Shown here piece after piece: positions 41,221-45,791 of a stretch of DNA of 45,791 nt (the stretch's first letter is position 1; each line of letters starts with the position of its first letter). The stretch comes from DASTPP01 sp035762175. Its GTDB lineage: Bacteria > Myxococcota_A > Polyangia > Polyangiales > Polyangiaceae. The DNA lies in NCBI GenBank assembly GCA_035762175.1, contig DASTPP010000088.1, positions 1 to 45,791 on the forward strand, given 5' to 3'. The notes under the pieces were generated by a model that made no database searches, was not told the origin of the DNA, and saw only the letters and a list, made by a program, of their open reading frames with translations. The position numbers and the translations under genes are program-made.

Positions 41221-41350
41221 GACGTTCCTCCGTTGCGGGCCGAGGCTTGCAGCGACCTGCGCGTCGAGGCGGAGGGGGTGGTGTAGGCGTCGGAACTCTC
41301 GCGGGACGACCTCAGCGTAGCTCGCTCGCCGCGGAAGCGCTCGCCCTATC
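41221..41350 (-). promoter_or_regulatory. Conserved ~130-bp leader, copy C
   Basis: GATAGGGCGAGCGCTTCC, GAGCTACGCT, GCGAGAGTTCCGACGCC, CCCCCTCCGCC, GCGCAGGTCGCTGCAAGCCT, and CGGCCCGCAACGGAGGA, ending at the ATG. It has the same block order as copies A and B, with one extra base between the first two blocks. 41351-41700 beyond it has no gene and must also hold the lipoprotein promoter. Confidence 0.75.
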
Positions 41351-41700
41351 TCTTCCCGTCGGGCAACGTCACAGAACGTCGTCACATTCCAAAGAAGATT
41401 CGGCGCTGAGCCGCGAGCCCGGCGGGCCCCGCGACGGAGGGCGCCCTGCGCGCCGTCTTCCTCGCTCGGGATCGCGATCACGACCGCGCGCCGTCGGGCC
41501 CGCGTGGGCTCTCGGGCGCTACCGGAGAGCTCGGCGGAGCGCCACGTCTTCGCAGCGCCCGGCCGAGCGATGCCGTCGCCGGGCACGCTTCGTGCGTCTG
41601 CTCGGCGCCGCGGTCCGCGAGCGGAAGGGTCAAGGACCGGGCGTGCCCGGGTTCGGGGCAAAACGCCCCATTCGATGGCCCGCCAGAAGGACGTGATGTC

Positions 41701-42261
41701 ATGATTTCCTACCGAACTCTTCTCACCGCCGGCGCGCTCTTCGCCGCCGCCTCGGTCGGCTGCTCGAGCGACCCGAACAAGAAGGTCAAGCAGGCGCGCG
41801 TCGACGAGATCGAGGCGCGGCGCGACGCGAAAGATGACGACGCAGAGCGCGAGCGCGAGCGGGCCGAGGACGCGGCCGGGCGCGAGCGCGCCGCGCGCGA
41901 CGCCGAAGCCGAGGTGCGCTACGGGAGCTCGGCCGCCGGCGCCCGGGCCGAGGCTGAGGCGCGCATGACCGAGTCGCGCAAAACGTACCGGGCGCGGCTC
42001 GACGAGCGGGTGCAGAAGCTCGACGCGCGCGCCGCCGAATTGAGGGCCAAGCTCGTCGAGGCCGGGCCCAAGGCCACCACCGACGCGCGCGACCGGGTCG
42101 AGGCCATTCGCAACCAGCGCGAACTCGTCGGGCGCGGGCGCGACGAACTGGGCCGCGTCAGTGACGACGGCTGGGAGACGGCCCGAAGGGGCATGGACGC
42201 ACGCGTCGACGACCTCGAGGCAATCATCAAGCGCGCCGCCGACAGCGTCGAAGGCCGCTGA
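41701..42261 (+). CDS. Coiled-coil lipoprotein
   Basis: 186 residues from ATG 41701. The signal peptide ends in FAAASVGCSSD (lipobox VGC). The mature part is nearly all charged helix: ARRDAKDDDAERERERAEDA, RLDERVQKLDARAAELRAKL and DDLEAIIKRAADSVEGR. It probably spans or lines the periplasm, like Lpp- or Tol-type coiled coils, but no family is recognised. It is divergent from the helical protein C gene. Confidence 0.8.
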   Translation: MISYRTLLTAGALFAAASVGCSSDPNKKVKQARVDEIEARRDAKDDDAERERERAEDAAGRERAARDAEAEVRYGSSAAGARAEAEARMTESRKTYRARLDERVQKLDARAAELRAKLVEAGPKATTDARDRVEAIRNQRELVGRGRDELGRVSDDGWETARRGMDARVDDLEAIIKRAADSVEGR

Positions 42262-42625
42262 GTTGGGGTCATGGCACCGCGCCGCCGGGCCCGCGCGCGC
42301 TCGCGATACCCTCTCTCGAACTCGACCCCGGGCGCGGCGAAGGCGGGCTCGCGCCCACGCCGGCTTGGCCCACGCGTAGCACATCGGTTCTGAAGCCCGA
42401 GCAGAATGCGCGTCCCGCGGCCCGGAGCTTGCGGCCCCCTTCGGGTCGCGGCGCGGGGCCTGCGACGCGCGACGGCCTTCGCCGCCACCCGCGGTGGCAC
42501 CTTTCGCGACGAAGGGCCGCCCGGGTCGAGCCCTCTTGGACGAGGGCCCCGTCGAGCGTGTGGCCGTGCGAGTCGTAAAGGGTGGGCATCAGATGTCGTT
42601 CGCCGGCGGTCTCGCTTCCCGCCGG
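42262..42625. other. 364-bp gap between lipoprotein and RRM genes (3' ends converge)
   Basis: No certain gene. A minus-strand ORF at 42269-42589 starts MPTLYDSHGHTLDGALVQEG, which looks coding for ~25 residues and then random; it may be a fragment. No terminator with a T-run seen. Confidence 0.3.
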
Positions 42626-42925
42626 CTACCAGCGCCGCCCGCCGCGACCGCCGCCACGACCGCCGCCGCCGCGGCTCTGGCGCTCTTCGGCCTCGTTGAC
42701 CTTGAGGGCGCGGCCGTCGAGCATCGCGCCGTTCCTCTGGCGGATGGCCTCGCGGGCCGCCTCGGCCGAGCCCATTGTGACGAAGGCGAAGCCGCGCGAA
42801 CGGCCCGTCTCGCGGTCCGACATCACGTGCACGTCGGTGATGTCGCCGCAGGCCGAGAAGGCCTCGCGCAGCGTGTCGGTGGTGGCGTCGAAGGAAAGAT
42901 TGCCGACGTAAAGACCAGTGCCCAT
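42626..42925 (-). CDS. RRM-type glycine-rich RNA-binding protein
   Basis: 99 residues from ATG 42925: GTGLYVGNLSFDATTDTLRE contains RNP2 (LYVGNL) and GRSRGFAFVTMGSAEAAREA contains RNP1 (RGFAFVTM). The tail is Gly/Arg-rich (GGGGRGGGRGGRR). This is the bacterial cold- and stress-inducible single-RRM family. 296 bp lie between it and the desaturase gene; such a long leader would fit cold-shock type regulation. Desaturase next to RRM also fits cold adaptation. Confidence 0.93.
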   Translation of the reverse strand: MGTGLYVGNLSFDATTDTLREAFSACGDITDVHVMSDRETGRSRGFAFVTMGSAEAAREAIRQRNGAMLDGRALKVNEAEERQSRGGGGRGGGRGGRRW

Positions 42926-43221
42926 GGCTGTTCTCGATTCGCTGGATCGGCTCAGGAAGCCCTGCCGTCCGACGGAGCCGTGAGACCGGAAAGGGGGCCC
43001 GCGAAGGCCTTCCTTCGCGCCCACGAGCGGTCGCCGTCGGGCGGCGGTCTTCGCGACCTCAAACAGCGCCGACGGAAGCGTCGTCGTAGCCGGGGAACGC
43101 TGGTGGGGCGGCAGAGGGTGGCGACGAGTCCGCCGTTTGCAGGCGCCATCTCGACCGTCGGGTGCATGACGTTTGCGTCGGGCGAAGGGCATCTTCAGCA
43201 CGGCCCCGCCCCCACGCCCGT

Positions 43222-44091
43222 TCAGCGCCCCGGCGGCCGAACCGTACGAGCCTTCGCCCGGGCCCGCCGCAAACCCGCCGCGGCGGGCGCGCGCAGGTCC
43301 CAGACGAGGCCGAGCCGCTCGAGCAGCAAGAGCGAGGAATAGGTCACGTCGATCTGCCACCAGCGAAAGCCCGCCCGCGCGCTGCCCATGCAGTGGTGGT
43401 GGTTGTTGTGCCAGCCCTCGCCGAGGGTGAGCAGCGCGAGCAGGGCGTTGTTGCGGGAGCGGTCGGGCGTGTCGTAGGGGCGCGTGCCCCAGACGTGGGC
43501 GAGCGAGTTGATGAGCATGGTCGCGTGCAGACACGCGAGCGTGCTCACGACGAAGCCCCAGACGACGCCGGGCAGCCCGAAGAGCGCGGCGCAGAGCCCG
43601 AGGTAGGCGAGCACCGGCAGCCACTCGCAGCGCTCGAGGAGGCGCAGTTCGGGGAAGCGCGCGAGGTCTTTGACGTTGGCGAGGTCGGGCTCGTCGTGGC
43701 TGCCGTCGAGGTACCAGACCATGTGCGCGTGCCAGAAGCCGCGCCGCACGGGCGAGTGCGCGTCGCGTTCGGTGTCCGAATGCTTGTGGTGGTGGCGGTG
43801 CCAGCTCGCCCACCAGAGCGGCCCGTTCTGCATGGCCGAGCCCCCGAGGAAGGCGAGCACGAACTGGAAGGGCCGTGAGGTCTTGAACGCCCGGTGCGAG
43901 AAGTAGCGGTGGTAGCCGGCGGTGATGCCCCACATGCGCACGAGGTAGCCGCCGAGCGCGAGCGCGAGCAGGCCCCGCGAGAGAGGCACGACGAAGGCGA
44001 GCAGCGCGGCGAGGTGCAGGGCGACGAAGAGGGCGTTCGAGAGGGCGCCCGCGACGCGGCGACGGAGTACGTTCAGAGACGGGTGGTTCAT
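43222..44091 (-). CDS. Acyl-CoA/acyl-lipid desaturase (delta-9 type)
   Basis: 289 residues from ATG 44091. The three His boxes of membrane desaturases are intact: HRYFSH, WHRHHHKHSD and HNNHHH. The hydrophobic helices that place them in the membrane are present (ALFVALHLAALLAFVVPL, VLAYLGLCAALFGLPGVVWG). It introduces a double bond into saturated fatty acyl chains using a di-iron centre and helps keep membranes fluid in the cold. The Arg/Pro-rich C-terminus is an extension. A decayed copy is at 30900-31260. Confidence 0.93.
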   Translation of the reverse strand: MNHPSLNVLRRRVAGALSNALFVALHLAALLAFVVPLSRGLLALALGGYLVRMWGITAGYHRYFSHRAFKTSRPFQFVLAFLGGSAMQNGPLWWASWHRHHHKHSDTERDAHSPVRRGFWHAHMVWYLDGSHDEPDLANVKDLARFPELRLLERCEWLPVLAYLGLCAALFGLPGVVWGFVVSTLACLHATMLINSLAHVWGTRPYDTPDRSRNNALLALLTLGEGWHNNHHHCMGSARAGFRWWQIDVTYSSLLLLERLGLVWDLRAPAAAGLRRARAKARTVRPPGR

Positions 44092-44626
44092 TCGATCGGG
44101 GGCGGGAAGGATACTGCGAGCCCCTCGTGCGCGACCGCTCGGCACGGTGGCCCCGGCAGCCCCGGTCGGGGCGCCGGCGCGAGTTCGCCCGGGGCCCGGG
44201 CCTGGCTTCGACCGGAGCACGAGAGGTTGCGCAGCGAAAGCCCGTGGCGCCCGGCGGGTGCTCCCCCGGGGCCACGACGCACGTCGGGCAAGGTAGCTGC
44301 CCCCGGCCATCTCGCCAGTGGCGGCGCGCCTCTCGGGGCGAACGTGACCGACTCGTGATGACGCCCGCGACGGCGGTGGCGTCGTAAGCACGAGCTCGCG
44401 TGACATTTCTGACGCGATCGCCCCGAGCGCGGGGAAGCAGAGAAATGCCCGGACCGCGCGGGTGCCGGGGGTCAGAGCGATTGGACACAGAAATCGACCT
44501 ACCTAGCCGCGCCCCTCGTCACGACGCGAATAGGCCGGCGCCCCCCTGGGGGCGCGTGACGCGAGGAGGCCACCATGGCGCAGGCGCATCTTTTTCACGC
44601 CCCCGGACCCCCGAGAGCAATCAATT
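44092..44626. other. 535-bp divergent gap, desaturase / four-cysteine gene
   Basis: Left: leader of the desaturase gene, part of which (around 44340-44356) recurs beside the desaturase pseudogene. Right: duplicated leader copy 2. No other gene seen. Confidence 0.45.
44484..44590 (+). repeat. Duplicated leader, copy 2, with a GC hairpin insert
   Basis: Matches 25933-26020. Unique to this copy is an insertion (about 44541-44559) that creates GCGCCCCC-CT-GGGGGCGC (44538-44555), a perfect 8-bp stem just before GAGGAGG and an ATG (44576, Met-Ala-Gln-Ala). The ATG frame does not continue into the four-cysteine protein, so a frame change must lie between 44590 and 44640, or translation begins at TTG 44627. 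Confidence 0.7.
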
Positions 44627-45040
44627 TTGCAGGCCCGCCGCGAGCACGCAGCGGGCAGGCTCATCGAGAAGGTGCCCGCGCTCGCCAGCCTCCGGCTCGC
44701 CTTCGTCGAGGCCCGGGCGAGCGGGTGGCGCGGCGGCGGGTACGTCCGGCACGTCGACCTCGGGCGCGCCCTCGCGCTCTTCGAGCTCCCCTGCTCGTAC
44801 GTGCACTGCCAGGGCGGCGGCTACGACCGGACGGGTGATTTGCTCGGGGGCTTGCGGACCCAGCGGGCCCGCTTCGAAGGCGGGCACGCCTGCGTCGGGC
44901 GTTGCGGCCCGATCCGCTGCACGCGGATGCTGTATTTCGAGGCCAGAGCCGCCTACCTGCCTCGTTCCGGCCCGGCCGCCGAGGCCCCCGCCCCTGAGCC
45001 CGAACCGCCCGCGCTCGCTCCCCGCTTCGCGTCGCGCTAG
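44627..45040 (+). CDS. Four-cysteine protein, paralogue B (unknown family)
   Basis: 137 residues if started at TTG 44627; the true start may be ATG 44576 with a frameshift. Shared core with 24914-25492: KVPALASLRLAFVEA, GGYVRHVDLGRALALFELPC, C...GGGYDRTGDLL, RFEGGHACVGR and IRCTRMLYFEARAAYLP. All four cysteines are conserved. The TAG stop at 45038-45040 lies inside the terminal inverted repeat of the IS5-type element, so the original C-terminus was cut by the insertion. Confidence 0.7.
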   Translation: MQARREHAAGRLIEKVPALASLRLAFVEARASGWRGGGYVRHVDLGRALALFELPCSYVHCQGGGYDRTGDLLGGLRTQRARFEGGHACVGRCGPIRCTRMLYFEARAAYLPRSGPAAEAPAPEPEPPALAPRFASR

Positions 45041-45655
45041 GCTCTTTCTGACGAATCGGCTTCGGCTGAGCTTGCCTCCCGCACGGCCCGACCCACCTTG
45101 AAGGGCAGGCGGTTCGAGTTGAGCGAGGCCGAATGGGCCCGGCTCGCGCCGTTGCTGCCGCGCTCGGGCCGCGGCGGGCAGTGGCGCGACCACAAGCAAG
45201 TCCTCAACGGCATCTGCTGGCGCCTGCGCACGGGCGCGCCCTGGCGCGACGTGCCCGCCCGCTACGGGCCCTGGCAGACGCTCGACGAGCGCTTTTCCCG
45301 CTGGCGCGCCGACGGCACGTGGGCGCGCCTTCTCGACGCGGTGCGCACCGACGCCGCGCTCGCGGGGCTTCTGGACCTGGACCTGTTCCACGTCGACTCG
45401 GCGTGGGCGCGAGCGCGGCGGGTGCGTGCCGACTTGCCGCGAAGGAAGGACCAGAAGCCGCGCGGCCGGCCGCCCTGCTTCGACCGGGAGGCCTACCGGC
45501 GGCGGCCGGCGATCGAGCGGCTCATCGGGCGGCTCAAAGAGTGGCGCGCGGTAGGCACGCGCGACGAGAAGCTGGCCGTCAACTACCTCGCCGTGGTGCA
45601 GGTCGCCCTGCTGCGGGATTTCCTGCGCCTTCTCGATTCGTCAGACAGAGCCTAG
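45037..45655. mobile_element. IS5-type element with internal deletion
   Basis: Bounded by 22-bp inverted repeats with one mismatch: left starting CTAGGCTCTTTCTGACGAAT (45037-45058), right ending ATTCGTCAGACAGAGCCTAG (45634-45655). CTAG stands at both ends, consistent with the CTAG/TA target preference of the IS427 group. At 619 bp it is shorter than full elements (about 800-900 bp). Confidence 0.85.
45098..45655 (+). CDS. IS5-family transposase, internally deleted
   Basis: 185 residues from TTG 45098. The N-terminal DUF4096-like domain is complete (ELSEAEWARLAPLLPRSGRG, NGICWRLRTGAPWRDVPARY). The first catalytic Asp is present (FHVDSAWARARR). The central part with the second Asp, about 80 residues in relatives, is absent; the protein resumes at KPRGRPPCFDREAYRRRPAI and IERLIGRLKEWRAVGTR with the last Glu. 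The frame is kept, but the enzyme should be inactive; the element could be moved only in trans. Confidence 0.85.
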   Translation: MKGRRFELSEAEWARLAPLLPRSGRGGQWRDHKQVLNGICWRLRTGAPWRDVPARYGPWQTLDERFSRWRADGTWARLLDAVRTDAALAGLLDLDLFHVDSAWARARRVRADLPRRKDQKPRGRPPCFDREAYRRRPAIERLIGRLKEWRAVGTRDEKLAVNYLAVVQVALLRDFLRLLDSSDRA

Positions 45656-45686
45656 AACACCAGTCGGGTTAATCGGGCTTGACGTG

Positions 45687-45791
45687 TCAGGCCGCGGCTG
45701 CCTGTGCCCGCAGCCCCCGGTCGATCGCCAGCAGGTTCTCCACGGCCGCGATGCGGCAAGCGTCGAACGTGGTCTTGGCCACGCCCCGGTA
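45687..45791 (-). CDS. Transposase-like C-terminus (cut by window edge)
   Basis: 34 residues plus stop at the right edge: YRGVAKTTFDACRIAAVENL, then LAIDRGLRAQAAAA. The YRG...K...A...NL pattern resembles the end of DDE transposases (IS5/IS1182-like), but too little is visible to be sure. Confidence 0.4.
   Translation of the reverse strand, partial: YRGVAKTTFDACRIAAVENLLAIDRGLRAQAAAA

Overview
The window reads as very GC-rich (over 70% by eye) chromosomal DNA with many GTG starts, long Ala/Gly/Pro-rich lipoproteins, beta-propeller proteins and several HisKA kinases. This style fits Myxococcota (Polyangia-like), but that is inference: no rRNA or other phylogenetic marker is present.

Region 1 (1-17.1 kb) is mainly metal homeostasis. 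A 5'-cut pentameric ligand-gated ion channel and a half-length NicO/UreH-like membrane protein come first. Then come a DUF1826 - COG0523 GTPase - WD40 operon, a zinc-free bL33 gene (rpmG) divergent from three surface lipoproteins (propeller-haloperoxidase fusion, NHL propeller, small lipoprotein), a second COG0523 GTPase, a ZIP-like/permease fusion, and a dmeR-dmeF pair. Five short AT-rich palindromes of the form YGCAA-N5-TYGCR, unusual against this background, sit upstream of these genes. I read them as operators of a Zur-type (zinc-starvation) repressor. dmeR has in addition a perfect G/C-tract palindrome typical of RcnR/DmeR operators.

Region 2 (17.5-25.5 kb) has HdeD, Hsp20 and an HtrA lipoprotein (a content resembling stress-tolerance loci), small membrane proteins, a 2OG-Fe(II) oxygenase and broken genes (glycosyltransferase, transglycosylase).

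Region 3 (24.9-45.8 kb) is a stress and signalling island built from repeatedly duplicated parts: two copies of a four-cysteine protein, two copies of a ~107-residue helical protein, one complete and one truncated DUF2383 protein, one intact and one ruined fatty-acid desaturase, and two intact plus one decayed histidine kinase. Non-coding leaders are duplicated as well: one ~130-bp leader occurs three times and another ~80-bp leader twice. Single-copy genes include a SulP-STAS-carbonic anhydrase fusion, an alpha/beta hydrolase, an RRM protein, a general-stress-17M-like protein, a coiled-coil lipoprotein and several unknowns. KaiC, kinase, desaturase and DUF2383 remnants show heavy turnover. 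The right edge carries an IS5-type element with an internal deletion and the end of another transposase-like gene. No tRNA, rRNA or CRISPR array was seen.
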